Source: Callaeas wilsoni (Eukaryota; Chordata; Aves; Passeriformes; Callaeidae). From it: a stretch of DNA of 64,000 nt. Shown here in pieces: positions 38,851-53,100 of this stretch (positions within the stretch are counted from its first letter, which is position 1; each line of letters begins with the position of its first letter). Under the pieces are notes generated by a model. It saw nothing but the letters and a program-made list of their open reading frames with translations, did no database searches and had not been told where the DNA came from. The position numbers and the translations under genes were made by a program. Where the stretch lies: NCBI GenBank assembly GCA_013398955.1, contig VWPU01005320.1, forward strand, positions 1 through 64,000. Reading direction: 5' to 3'.

Positions 38851-39849
38851 AGTCCCAAGAGCTAAGACCTTGGATGAAAGAGGGATGCAAGAAAGACAGT
38901 TAATATTTGAGAAAAACCTACTAAAAGCTCAAGAGCATGGCCATGGCAGTGCATCCCCCTCCCTGCTCCTCCTCAGGCCACGCTATGATCTCAGAAAGGC
39001 TCGTTTGGTCACCGCCCTCTGAGCAGATGCTGCTGGTGGAGCCTGGGCTGCTACCCTCACTCCTCAAAGCTCACTTTCACCATCACCTGTTGAGAAGATG
39101 CAAAGGCACCCAATGTGAGTACTTCATTGAACCTGAGGGGAATTTTTCACAGGCACCTTGTACGTATTCCTTAGGTCTGTGTGCACGGGAGTGTGAATGT
39201 GCTGTAGTAAGTGACTGTGAATGTTCTCTCTTGGCTTCTTAAGTATGTTCGGTATGTAAGTAAGATAGGCTTCTAAGTCAGTTGGTGTGTTTATAGAATA
39301 TTTTGTTAAATTGTTTAAATTGGGCTGTTAAAAACTTAAGGCCCAAAAACTGTTGGTTACATCTGAGGCTCACTTTGGCAAGGGGGTCCACTCTGGATCT
39401 TGACTCAGTGGGAGGGTCTCTCTCATTCCTTGTTATCCTTACCATTTTTTCATCCCCAGCCTCCATGTAGATCATTTTAGGTTGCTTTCAGTTTTAGATT
39501 AGCCAAATGAATTTCTCTCCACTGAAAACACACAGAGGGGCATATTTTAAGCAAGCTAGCACATGCCTTAGTGTCTTTTCTTTGCTTCATTGGCTGGTTT
39601 TATTTTTGTTGTTTTTGTAAAGCGTAACGGAACTTTAATGGCATATCTGCAAACATTTCCATTTTTATTTTAGTAAATGCAGTGAGGGAAGACCGACCCT
39701 TCATAAAACCTGAAACATACTTGGGCAGATTCTGAGAGTGGTAATAAAGACTAGGAATTTAATACCATTCTAATATACAACTTAATGTTTGTTATTTTTC
39801 TAATCAGTGCATTACAGAATAAATACAGCAAATACAACTGGGATTGCAC

Positions 39850-40960
39850 AGATTTAAGTATTTATTACAAGAGGTGGTAAATCATTATGCTTTCAAGATT
39901 TTACGTAAAATCCACTGAGTTAATTGATTCTCCTTACATTCCAATGGGCTTTGGCTGAGTCGCCTAATGATATTAAAATCCATCTGTTATTAAACATCAT
40001 GTTTAATACAACAGTGTGCAAATGCTGGGATTTGTAAATATCATTATGCAAAAGTTCAAGTCCAATCATGCTCCTCTTGAAGTTTGCAACATAAATTCTG
40101 TAGACATCAATAAGAATAGATTTGGGATATCTTTTTAATTGCACTGTATACAAGTATTGACAGAATAATACAATACAGTAGTCACAAAATTAAAGAGGCT
40201 TCTATGAAACCTACAAAGAAGAGCAGCAGAGAATCAATGAAGTAAAAGCAGTATTTCAAAAAACAATAAATCAGACCTGGCAGCTTTGGAAAATGTACTG
40301 AAAAAAACCCACAAATTAATTGGCACAGTTTAACAACCTAATTTCTAAGTGCACTTCATAACAACTCTCCTTACAAGCTGCTGTTTTCCCAGAAGATGAT
40401 GAAAAAAAGCCTCATTAGAACATCACTGTTTTATAGTGACAGATTTTATTGCATTGCCAGCTGTGAATCTAAAAAAAAAAAAAGACATCCCCCCTAAAAA
40501 CTCATATAAAGGTTCCTAAAAACCCTATTTTCTTTTGTAATTGTCAAAAAATAGCAACATAGCACTTCCATGTTTATGAATACCCACAATTCTATTTTTA
40601 AAAAAAATAGAAGTTAAAGAAAAGTGATTTTTGTTTTAGCTTCAAAAATAATGTAAAGAAACATTTAAGAACAAGTTATTTCAATGATCAGAGAGATATC
40701 TACAATAAGATAGGTTTGAGTCCAATCCATGTTCATGAACGCAGACTTAGAATCTGTTGATCCTGAGTATCTGTAATTATAAACTGGCAGGAGCAGGCTC
40801 TTAGCTTCACCCATTATAAGCTTTTTCACAATCTGTCCTAGGCTAAAAAGTGTAGATACAGTATATACTCTGTATACTGATTTATAGAAAAGGTCTTTTA
40901 CAGCTCTAACCCTGTTATTGCTAGGCTAAAAAATGAATATTTTGGAACAAATTACATGAA
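39850..40960 (-). other. UNC79: Probable UNC79 3' UTR
   Basis: Read on the minus strand, this follows the UNC79 stop codon and holds no exon. Candidate poly(A) signals on the minus strand (TTTATT on +) lie at 40445-40450 and 39861-39866. The latter is followed by a GU-rich tract, so a UTR of about 0.5-1.1 kb is plausible. The exact end is a guess. Confidence 0.35.
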
Positions 40961-41161
40961 TCATAAAGGATAAAACTGAGACGCAGCTTCTGACGACTGA
41001 ATTTCTACTTGAGCCATTTTAAACTGGGTACACTGCAGCCACTTGCGGAGCACAGACGAGCTATTGTTCATTTGTCCTGACCCCTGTAACATCCTCAGGC
41101 TGTGATGGTTGACATTGCTCTGGATGGCTTGGAGGCGGAGCTGAAGTCCAGCAGATAAATG
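40961..41161 (-). CDS. UNC79: UNC79 exon i (terminal coding exon)
   Basis: 201 nt including the TGA stop at 40963-40961, giving 66 residues: HLSAGLQLRLQAIQSNVNHH, then SLRMLQGSGQ, a short variable MNNSSSV, and LRKWLQCTQFKMAQVEIQSS to FYPL. The acceptor is TGCATCATTTCAACAG. The mammalian counterpart has a different short linker where MNNSSS lies; the flanks are essentially unchanged. Confidence 0.95.
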   Translation of the reverse strand, partial: HLSAGLQLRLQAIQSNVNHHSLRMLQGSGQMNNSSSVLRKWLQCTQFKMAQVEIQSSEAASQFYPL

Positions 41162-44100
41162 CTGTTGAAATGATGCAAAACATTTAGTTTCTTACGTTTA
41201 ATACATACATTAATATAGCAATGTGAAGGTTACTGGTTGTTGGCCAGGGAGTTTCTTACACTGCCCCAGTGTCAAATTTCTTTCTTCCACATCCCGCACT
41301 GTGGTGTTGCCATGGAAGGCAAATGTGCTTACAGACACAACTCCATACTGAGACCAACTCCAGAACTTTTCTTCTCTTCACCAAAAATCTCTTGACTCAC
41401 AAACCACACTGATCAACCTTGCTCTCCCTTACAAAGAGGGCCAGATGGCACAGTTTTACCCAAGCCAATAGACCCACAATATCTTCTTTAGGACCCAAAT
41501 CTATCTCCTGAGTCGAGGGTTCCAATCCTGATTTTTCAGGGAACTCTCAAGCCTAAGACATTAGAAAACCACAGCTCAGGGAACAACCAATCTCAGTAAA
41601 CAGAGAGGAAAGGCCTCAATGCAGAACCTGGTTAGAGGAAAGTGTTCCAGAAGGGAAAAGGAGAGCAGCACTGACTAGAGGCCAAGTATCTCAGCCAATG
41701 ATGCTCTATCTATGCTCACACTTCAGAGCTTCATCTCATCTACATATACTACAATTATCTATGTTCAGAGAATTTGGAGATCACATCTTATTTCCAGAAT
41801 TTACAGAAATGTATAATACTAACAATAAAAGGATAAGGTACTATAAACAACTTACTTTTAAGTTGGACTGAATCATTGGCAACCACATTGGTATGAGCTG
41901 CAAGAAGAGGTGCATTTTGTTATTATATGAGTGACTCTAAACATGCTACAGTTACTGTGACACAGAGGATACATCTCATGCATTTAGTCATTTGAAGTAT
42001 TTGGAGAAGGTAACTCCCAGATGTAAAGAAGCCAATTTCCCTTGTCTGTAGCTTGATGAATCACTAGTAGCAATTATTGACATCCTGTTTAAGGCAATGA
42101 TGAAAATGCAGAATTAAACTTGTAGGAAGTCACTTCTTACTTTCCTTGAGAGAGTGTTTCTGTATGTGCAGGTGAGCAATACTGGAGTAAATAGAGTAAA
42201 CATTTTGCATGGTGAGGTATAGACCAAGAAATCAAAAAAAACAGTAGTTCTTAATAACAGGTCATATATTTAAATGGTAACCAACATTTTATAAGCCACT
42301 AGTCACATCAGTGCTTCACTGCAGAATGTGAGATATTCTGTAGGCTGGCTAGCACAGGTAAAAGCTATCCAGAATGACAAGGTGAGGAGGTCTGCAAATC
42401 TGTCAGCTGTGACTGGACTGGAGTGATATGTATTTCAGACTCCTGCTCTTCAGGGAGCTTTTACTTCCAGGAAGTGTAACATGACAACCTTATGAAGCCA
42501 GAGAGGCATTTCTAGCAAAAGTATTCATGTTTTTCAATATTAATTTAACCACTGAGGTTACTGTTCTAAAATGTTCCTCCAAATGGCATTAAAATTCGCA
42601 ATTTGCCAATTATACTACCAGGAGCTGCAAGTTAAACCTAATCACTATTGACAACATTAGATAAAGTGCTGTTTCCCTTGTGCAAGGAATGATAATTGTT
42701 TCAATTTCAATGCTCTTTTGCTGGGGAATCATACGCAGCTCTGTCAGGACTCATTACTTAGTCTACCACATGAAGAACCATAGTCAAACCTCAGCATTTA
42801 CAGACAGATGAATGCCAAAACAGCTGGAATGCAGCCAGATGCAGCAGATGTGTGAGCTCTATACCTTGTTGTGGGCCCTCACACTAATGAAGTGCTTAAC
42901 AAGATGCAGTGACCACAATCCCAATGCGTGGTTTTGGTGAGCAGGGAACAGGTCTGAGAGGCCATGCTCCACACCCCACAGCCATCAACAAAACATCACT
43001 GACAATTTTGTCTGGCACTGATGAAGTTCCTATGGACTTAGCCAGTGGTGCCTGGACTGGTGTCAGAAGTACATCAAGCAAGAAGGGAAGCAAGGGAGAA
43101 AACTTAGGGTACCCCTCTGCATCTGAACCAATTCACTGGACAACTTTTACAGTCAGCTGAGAGAATCAAGCTCTTCACATCCAGTTCATCTTGTCCCAAA
43201 GCAAGTATCTAAAATAGATCAAGATGAATCATGTCCAAAAATACTGACTGTAAAGGGCACTCATGGAAACTAGCTTTTATCGATATCTCTTCTGGACAAG
43301 TCTAAGGTCAGATACAGATCTTTGTCCTCCAGCACCAATTCCGTCTTCCAGGGTCTGGACATATTTAGGGAAATGAAACATTTTGCTGCAGGCACAAGCA
43401 AGAAAACCCTCTAGTGCTGCAGCTGCCAGATAGATAAGTCACACAAGAAGACATTTTTATGGAAGCACTTGAGTTTTGTTAACTAATCCTCAGCCAGCCT
43501 TTTCTTCACAAAGGAAGAATACAAAACATTAGTTAGAAAGAACAGCTGGAAGAACAGAGTACTGTCAGACACTATCAAATTTTTTAGTTTATATTTTCAA
43601 CAGAACTAAATTGATTCCAGTTCAGTTTCTAAAGGAAAAGCAGGCTATAGAACAGGCTGGTCACGGTGCTGTTCCGGCTCCCCAAATCTGCTGCCTGCCC
43701 AGTTCTCTAAAAAGCTAAACAGCAGCTGCTGGAGCTCCCTAAAACCCTTGGGTCTCTGCAAAAGGCCTTGAGCTGTTCCTGTCTTTACTGTAGGCTCCCA
43801 AGTTCCTCAGAGATACATTTGATGGTCAAAGATGTGATCAGCAAGGTACTGGTCTCCATCACCAATGCCTATCCTGGTATGGCCACTTTCCCAATTCCTT
43901 TGACATAGAAAAGCAGAAGAAAAGTTGCACACTTTCATTTAAGCCCATCTAAAGCAGAATGCTTCCTTTCAGAGGAATATACAATGAATTAAATATATAT
44001 GTGTATATGTGTGCATCTGTGTAAATGGCCGTGTGTGTGGATATATCTCACTAAGCTTAGCAAAAAAATTAGATGCATAACAGTTGAAATGTTTTCATAG

Positions 44101-47100
44101 GAAAGCAACTTTATTTTTCACACCAGATTGGTAAAGATAGTCTAACATCAGATCCAAAAAATACCCTCTGTGAATAAATGAAACGGCTCAAATTCTATAG
44201 AAAGTAATCAACACATCTCAGTGCTTTCAGTGTGAGTTTAATTTAATAGCAAAGGCCAACGGTACCTGGAGGAGGGAACCTCACAGCACCAACACAAGGA
44301 GGAGATGAAGCAGTGCTTATCTCAGGTATAAAGAAAACTCTTGTTTCAGTGAAGGAGAGATGCACTGTTTATGCCATCTCTTTTTTCCCCTCACTTGTCA
44401 TACATTAAATGGCCTCCTAGGATAGCTATCCATAAATCACCAGGCATCATGTGACGTGCACCACCTTCTCATTTTCTTGCATTAAAGATGTGTGTGAGTT
44501 AATCATGCAATGACTTCATTAACAAGTAAGTTTTTGCACCATCTGAATCCTCAGATGGAATAAAAGACACTGCAGTAAATATCATTATATGAATGATAAA
44601 TGGTCAATATTTATCAACGCTACTGTGCTCAGTTCCAAGAGAAATTCATTGGGAATTATTAATTTTGCCGAATAAAGCTTTAAAGAGTGATAAGAATGTT
44701 CTGTATATATAAAAAAAAAACAACTCACTACACTATGTCCTTTCCTTCAACGAAAACTAAACCTCGTTTGAAAAACTTGTATCTAAAATAGAAGAGAAAA
44801 AAAGTACTTTAAAACCCAAGATGAAAGTGTCTAGAATAAAATAAGCTACCAAAAAACTGCCCAGTAAACTCATTTTCAAAGAATTGTCATCATTCAGACT
44901 TATGAAGTAGGAGTAACAAAGTTCTACTTCTACAGTCACTGAAGAAGAGAAAGTCTCAAATTTGATTTTTTAAATTAGAGAAGCCACTCACTGGTTCCTG
45001 TGTGAATAAGCTTTGCACCACTGCATCTTTGAAGGACTTCAAACATACAGTAAGTGTTGCCCTAAATCATGGCACTTATTTTTCAGATCTACAACAAATA
45101 TTTTTACAATCAGTTAATTCTGAAAAAAAATAGTAACCTGGAACTATGAATCCTATAGTACTGTTATGTATGTATAATGTTCATGCAGGATTTCACTTTA
45201 GGGCTGAGTAAAGGGGATTTGGTCACCCAGATTCTTCACTTCCATCTCCCATCCACTAAACATGAAAGCTTTGCACCTTAACTCAGAGTTTCACAGTTTT
45301 ATGAGCTTGATTTTATAGCAACAACAATGTCCTTTTAATCTGACTTAGCATTATATTGATATATCTTCTCAAATATAACCCCCTGAAAGCATTCATTTAA
45401 TTTGTGACAGGGATTTGGCCCTAAAGGCCTCTCTTTCCACAGCTTTAAAGCCACTCTTCATCTTTGTCAAATTCTGAACGTCCTGGACTGGCTAAAAGAG
45501 AAGCCCCTATGTCTTTCAGACACAGCCATAATCACTTTAACATCCCTTAGTAACAGAATTTCTGTAGTGAATCAAGACATTACAAATCTGTGTTTTCACA
45601 GTGAGTGTGAATGCTTTCATGTAAGTTGACATAAAGGCCTTCAATTTTAGCTACTTTATTTTCAATTCTTGCTTGATCATAGAAGACTGGAGTAAAGCAA
45701 TAGTCAGAAATTTCCTTTATGGCAACAGAAGAACTATATTAACCTTAACTGCTTATGTGGAAACTCTCTGGCACTGGGAAAACATAAAAGAGGCTAGTAA
45801 AACTGATTTATGCTTGTGAGACTACCTCAATCCTTCTGCAAACACTATGCTAACCCATGGAAGACTGACTACGGATTTCCAAAGAAACAACTCATACACA
45901 TATAAGAACAAGAAAACCACTGTGGCACAAAGTTTTTGTTATCCACCTAAAAGAATGTGAGGCTCAGAACACAGAGAAGATCTGCAGAGGACCTATGATG
46001 ATTAAAAGATACAGAATGGCTGAAAATTCAGGCAATAGCTAGAGGTTCTCAAAGTCAGTGACATTAGTTGTGTCTATTAGAGGAACAAGATCCTTACTGA
46101 CATTAGCAACAATGGAAAGAGGAAGTAGATTAGATGTTCATTTAAAAAAAAAACAGGAGAACTTCAATTTGAGATTGTGGTTGGGTCTTCTTACCACGGA
46201 TTTTATTTTTCAGTATGCTCTGCTAAGGTATATTGTGGCATTAACATTCAACTTCAGTTTCTCCCATTTTCTTTTTTTGAGTGGGAGGGGAAGCAGAGGA
46301 CAGTACATTTAGAAATCAGAATAATCAGGCAATATCGTTAACTAAATATTCATGGTATGGTATGCCTACCTTTACAAAGATAGTAGAGTTGCATTCCTGT
46401 AAAGCCTCCATTAAACTGATCACATGCAGGCACACCATTTCCACCATCTTGGAAAAGAAAAATCAAGCGTAAAACCAAATTAATGTCCAAGCATAACAAT
46501 GTAGTAAGATAAGCCAACAGTCTCTAAGAACACTCTTCCTGTATTTTTTAGGCAGTTATACTGAACCACTAGGTGTGCATTTATTAACCACTGACACACA
46601 AGATTAAATATTACATGAGCACATATGGGATGTTTTTCTTTGTTTAGTTTTACCCCAACGTGGTGACATCTATCTGTTAAATATGTCAATCCTTGATGTA
46701 TTTTAATTCTTACCACACATCAAAACAAGTTGTCTTTGGCTTTGTTCTTTTCAGACATCATAAATTGTTTTTTATGTCTTTGCTATGTAATCCTCATCAA
46801 TCTGTGTGTCAGAAGCTGGTATCTTTATTTATTGAATCTTTGAAAATTAACATACTCACAAAACCCATCTTTCTATCCCCCATCAAAAGACAATTTATTG
46901 TTTTGAAATGACAGCTAGCCCGTAATTCTTCCATTTTGTATCATAATTTATGACAGATGCAAATATCAGTTATTTTGTAGTAGACAGCTTTTTATGTTTT
47001 ATATTGTGTAAATTCACAGGTACAAGACAAATACCCTGAGCCAGCAATGAGTATTTACAGTGCCTGTCTAAACTACATGTAAATTCCCCTCGATAATAAT

Positions 47101-50100
47101 AAACTTAGCTTTTATGTTGTGCTTTTCACCTTCAAAGTGCTTCACAAACACTAACTAACTAACCTCACAACACCCCTGTGAGACAGGCAAGTATTATTAT
47201 CCACCTTTCACAGAGCAAGAGCTGAGGCAGAGAGCTTAATAACTGTGGCACTAAAGCTACATAATGATATACTTTCAGAAAAAGGATTGGAACTTGGGAC
47301 TTCCCAGTCATATTCTTGTCCTAAGGCTTGACAAGAGGCTTTTGTGTCTGACCAAACAACTGGCTGGTTAGAAATGCTATGCACACTTCCCATTTCTTCA
47401 AATGGAGCATCCTGAACTACTGCTCCCAACAAGTGCTTGTGAACCACAGAGACTCCACCAGATGTCAGAGGCTAAAATATCATCTAAGGACAGCTTTAGG
47501 TGGTCCTTGCCTGATATGGACAAGACACATGAAATAGTAACTGGATGAGACATTCAACTGCATCCCATGCAATTACAATTAAAAGGGCATGGTCCACACC
47601 TGCCTGGGATGGAAGATGTTTCACATGGGGAAAGGGAAATTGTATAAAACAACTTCCATACACATAACAGGTCTACATTTAAAAAAGAAAGAAAAAAACC
47701 CAAACAAATCAAGAATGAAAACCTTGATAGCACCAAACCTTAAAAACCCAAACCTTAAGAGCACCTGACTTAAGAGGAATGGGCCATGTATAAAAATGTT
47801 TCCCACTCAAAGCTAACATCAGGCTCTCCAGAGCCAGAAGTACTAGTGAACATCCCAGTTAAAAAGTTTTGACCTGTCGTGACTGTTTGGGATGTGGGAA
47901 ACACAAAAGGCCTTGCCTATCAATAACAAGCTCTTAACCCTAAGCCTGCAGGCACAGAGAGTCTTTACTCAAGGGTAAGCAAAGGAGCAGGTATGAGTGG
48001 GCTGCTGGAACCCCTCCGAGTTCTTATAGTACAAAGTTGCTCCAACAGAAGAGAGTATTTGGGATAAACAAATGTTTAAAGGTTATTTCCAAACAAATGG
48101 CATGGATGATTTCTGGACAGAGTGAACATTTCCCTTTTAAATCTTATCTCTAGAGATGCCTCCTTCCAGTCATTCATTATTCAAAATGTTTCAAGAGGTA
48201 TTTACATAGCTTATTTTTGATGACTAACCAGTGAATTACGGGTGGCCAATTGTCAGCAGTTGTGTATTTTTTCACTATCACATGGTAAAAAACAATCAAA
48301 TGGATATTCACAGAATTATCCTAGAACGGTTCATTCCTGCTGTAAGGCAGATTCAGAAAACAACAGACCACAGTTAGGAGCAGGAATATATATAAAATGA
48401 GACATGATGCAAGGAGCTCTTAATCCAACAAGCAGCGACTCAAGCTCCTGATGCTGTTTCAGGCAGATTCTGGCTGGATCCTGTTTCAGGCCCATTGTGA
48501 GGTTAAACCACTAATGGACTAGCTGTCCCTTTAATAATTTCTCAAAAGCATCAAAGTCACTTTATGATGTTATTCATAGCCTGTTGTATTCCACTGAAAC
48601 AGAGCCAAGCCTCCTCTGAGTTTAATCTGTACTAAATCTGTCTGCAGCCCCTGACTTACCACTTTGTTATGTGCCATTAGCTGGAGGATGCTCGGTGTCA
48701 CTCGGCTCCAGAACTCCAGGGCTGTGAGGATTGCTGTAAAGCTAAATTCGTTCTGATTCTGGACTGTCGGCGCTACTGCTGTCTGTTCACAATACACTGT
48801 CCAGAGCTGAGCAAATATAAATGCATGGAACAGGGAACACATGTGCAGAACAGATGTCTGTAGGAACAGAAAATAGAAGAAAATGTTTATTTAAGTAAGT
48901 GTATTGGGATACAGCGCAGAGGCTTTCATCCCTGTCATGTGTCCCACTGTGCAGTTTTGCCTCTTTACTTTCCCATGTTTCCCTCCCATTAGGAACTAGT
49001 AAGTCAAGTACACTTGATAACATCTTTTCCATGTTTAAAAAATGGTTTTGTATTTTCTGACCAAAAACTGCATTTGCAAATATGCTCCCATGCCATCTAA
49101 GTGCCTGGCATTAAGGTCAGTCCCTTTAAAAGAAGGTTAGTTTTGCAAAACAGGTATTCAGGACTATTTCTAAAACTTTCTTAATGGAAATCTCCACTGC
49201 AATCTGTGGAAGGCCTGGAGGCTCTGGCACATATGACTCCACTTCAGAACCTGAAAGGACAGTAATCATACAAAATACACGATCTTACATCTGTTCTGTT
49301 AATCTGTCATCCATTTCTGCTTTGCTGGAACTGCTCATAGTCACAAGAAAACAGTGAAGGAAAGAGAATTCATTTTGCGTACTCAAGCATGGCTCCTTGC
49401 TAATCCTTGTTATATATCACAGTGTCTGAGCCTCCAGGACTGCTGGACATTAACTACTTCATTACAAGAAAGATGCATCTGGTCAGAGATGTTTCCTCAG
49501 TTTGCAAGTGCAAGAGGGATTCATGCTCTGTGGTGGTATGACTGCACCAAACATCGCAATGGTTGCTTGGTAACTGGGAAGAGGTATTTGAAAGAGCAAA
49601 AAAAGGCCAAAGAAATGAATGGGAAGCACCAGTGCCCTAGCTGGGTGGAGGGAAAGACAGGAGGGTTTTATGTGTAAGATAAATGTGTCATCATTCTGCT
49701 TCTGTCACTAATAAAAACCTGGTTGGTGTCAAAGACTGCTGCTATATTTCTGTTAAACTACTGTCACAAATGTCTTACAATCTGTAATAACTCTTGTCTG
49801 AACACCTGAAGAAAAAAGTTGTGCTTGAATCATCACTGTTTGTAATTATTTTGATCATGAAATTATTTACATGCTATCCAATGCAAATATACAAGTAGAA
49901 TAAATAACTTTCTGAGAGATTTGCTACAGAGGTGGTCATTGCTAAAGCTTCAATTCAGAATTCAGTTTTTCTTTCCTCACTCCTGTGTTCAGACATTTTG
50001 AAATAGCCAAACCTCAAACTTAAGTGTACTCATTTCATCAGTTTTCTAGGCATGTAAGAAAAACTATACAGAAATTTCTTTCCCTGGGTCCTGGATTTTA

Positions 50101-53100
50101 TTAAGGTTTTACCTCTCCTTTTTTCTTACTAAAAATAAATGTTTGCAGTAAGGCCAATACATAACACATCTCTATTTAAAACACATAATCCCTTACCTTC
50201 GATTGCTCTGGAAACCCAATCAGAATAACAATAAGGTGGTCAGCAATTTGTGAACCTGCATCCAGTGGAATAGGCATGCAAGATGATGGAGAATTTGGAC
50301 AGACAACATTGTGTGTCAGAGACCCCAGAAGTAGCCAGGACAGCAAACGAATGTGTGAGACACATTCTATGAACTCTTTGGGCCTGTCAAGAAAGAGCAG
50401 ATTTTACAATGATACTAAGTTTTCTGGCTTTCCCCAAAATATGGAGTCTCCTTATGCACATTTGGCAGATGCAGTCTCAGTGTGCTGGAGACACAGATCA
50501 TTGGTACAGCTTGTGGGAAGATCCAACCACACAGAATTTAGTGGCCTTGACGTATATACAAGTCCAATAGAACATATTTGGTGGGTCTAAGAAACAGTCT
50601 CTATAAAAGGTTAAAGCAGTCACAGATTCACTGCTTCCATATACAATGATTTTTTTACACAGTGTTTTTTTTTCCCATCAGATGGGAAGCACTGCCCAAG
50701 TGGAAATGCTGCTCTCAGCTCCCCTGCACACCATGCAGCTGCCTTACCTCCACTGTGTTCCACTTCTCCACTGGTAAAGTGGAGTTCATTTATGTGTTCT
50801 TGAGCTTCTCCTTGCACATTTGGATTGTGTTTTTGAGGGCAGGGACTATGCTTTTTTGCGACACTTAAGCATTCATCCACCATCTAGTGCAATGTCTAAA
50901 GGCAAGGCAGTGTGTTTATATAATCTAAAAAGGAAGAGCCCTTTACTGGTGACATCTTGTCTGTCCCTTTGCTGCTTCCAAGCTCTGACTAAATACTCAT
51001 TTGAATTCATAGGCACAGGAAAAAAAATAATTGTTTTTCCACCAATAAGTCACTATTTACTAGGCCACTCTCCCTGCTGGGTTTTAGTTTCTAATTTGAT
51101 GTCATTTGCAAAGACTCATTACCCAAGAGGCATTCCATTAATTTTTGGTTTTTAATAAAATCTGATACAATGCTCTTCCTCAAGTCCCTTCAGTATCTTA
51201 AAGTAATTCATGACCTTCAATTCAAAATATGTGTTCCTTTTTTTAAATATAAGAAACTAAAGTGCAAGGAGATAAGCACTCCATTATTTCCAAAAGCAGA
51301 TATGCTCCACATAAATGCACTTGCGGATGTATTTAAAGGACTGGAGCCTAAGCAGCTTAGTCCCAGAATCCTGGACAAAGCTGGAACAAGAATACAGGTT
51401 TGTTGAAACATAGTCCAATTGCCTACACTCAAAACATCTCATTTGTTGTCACTTTAACACAAGGGACAGTACCTCCCTTCTCTCATCTAACTTCAGCCAG
51501 GTGGTTAGTAGTTTATCGTACATCAGTAGGTCTGCACTTAAGAGTTCTCACTCATTTGTACTCCATAATTTCAAAGGCCGTTTCCAGTTGTATTGTCTAT
51601 AATTCACAGAGTATTTTCTGTAATTCCAGGACTGATCAAGTGCCTGTGTGCTTTTCACTGTCTGCACCTAGATCAAGAATCAAGTTAATTTCCAGTGTTA
51701 CTCCAGTCAAGCCCCCAGAGTTACCTCCACTATCCCTTTGGCACGGACTTTAAATATTACACTGACAAACTCCTCAGTTAAAGATTCGGGGAGCTGCTGA
51801 ACAGCTATTTCAATGTCCCACTGCCACCATTCCCTACTGTGGCTCTTAGCTACGGAATCTGGCAATAGAAACATAATTTTGTGACAATTTCTAACTCATT
51901 TTAGTATTCCTTTTTGTGGAAGAGCCTTCTCACCCTTGTTGCATTGCCGAAGGAGGATGGTAAAGCCAAGGCAAATACCGGATCACAGCTTTGTTGTCCC
52001 TGTGGTTTCCCCGGGTGATTTCCATAGCAGCAATCTGAGCTAAACCAACTTTCAGATGTCCACCAAATGTGTCTTCATGCAGTGGCTGAGAACAAGTCTT
52101 CATGTGACTCTGCAAGGCAAAGATCTGATTTCCTACCCAAAAAGAGTATTTTGCTTGAACTAAGTTCTTAAAAAAACCAGCATATTCTATTTCACTCCCC
52201 TTCAATTCCTTCTCAGAATCTCTAACTGTGTCTACAAAACAAAGCTCAGAAACAGATTTTTTAAAATTCTCCACCCTATATTAGTAACACCTGTATGATG
52301 CAGATCTTTCCACAGAGGGCCACAATTCCAAGAAGCCAGAAAAAATATAAATTGGGCAAAATATATAGGCAGCTCTTGTATCAGCAAACTCAACAGCTGA
52401 TAAACACAAACTAATGCTCGCACATCCAGAGAGCTTAGGTAAAAATGAAATAATCTAATCATTTAACAAGATAGCATCTGTGCAGGAAATGCCTTCCATG
52501 TGCAATATTCCATGTACAAGTTCAGAAAGAAGCTCTCACTCACCAGCAATATGACTATATTGCACTATTCAGCTATATTGCACTATTCAGTTACAAATGC
52601 CTTTAAGCTCTGGTAATAAAAAGGGCCAAACCTCTTACCAAGAAACACACAAATATTTATGCCTGTAAAGATAACTTATTATCCTGCTTTGCCAGCTTTA
52701 AGGGATGTTTCATTGGTGCTTCTTGAGATACTTCTGTATTTCTATTAAGCTAACTTTGCATTACCTTCTGGTAGAAGACTATAACGGAACACATGCTGAC
52801 TGCAGTTGCTTGCTCAAAAGGAGAGCCATATGCTTTGCACAAGAAAATCAGGTCATCAGTTATTCAATTATTGTAACAGGATAAAAATCAGTGAACCAAT
52901 AATATTTTTGTAACAGATAAGTCTCTGACCCCAGAAACTTACACTCTCAAATTGCATGTACTTAAAGTCTCTTTCAAGAGAAAAAACCCCTATGTACCAG
53001 CATGAGTATCTAATGACTTTGTTATACAGACAGGTAAAAAGAATAGACAGTTATGCAGTCAGATACATTATAAATCTTGAAAAATGGTGGAATTTTCTAA

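Larger units (their letters stand above)
14013..39849. other. Intergenic region between PRIMA1 and UNC79 3' ends
   Basis: No protein-coding exon could be supported on either strand across about 26 kb. Open frames are short, overlapping and without family features. Recognisable content is a CR1 3' end (14890), a candidate conserved block (17400), a (GT)n array (21399), a CpG-rich patch (21880), an AT-rich duplication (23075), a (GTTT)n run (24367), a MIR (29655), a CR1 remnant (30925) and a LINE ORF2 remnant (38785). The rest shows nothing specific. Confidence 0.6.

Noticed and set aside
51170..51760. Overlapping 70-120 codon frames on both strands in a UNC79 intron
   Set aside because: They overlap one another antisense, show no family features, and sit between two exons that splice directly.
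52110..52275. Upstream extension of the UNC79 exon d open frame (VENFKKSVSELCF...)
   Set aside because: The pyrimidine tract and TTGCAG directly before SHMKT, with phase continuity to exon c, show that this part is intron that happens to be open.
52760..52845. Exon-like minus-strand frame (YGSPFEQATAVSMCSVIVF) with AG and GT borders
   Set aside because: Exons c and d of UNC79 join directly in phase. Inserting this piece matches no known part of the protein, and its acceptor (GCAAAG) is poor.
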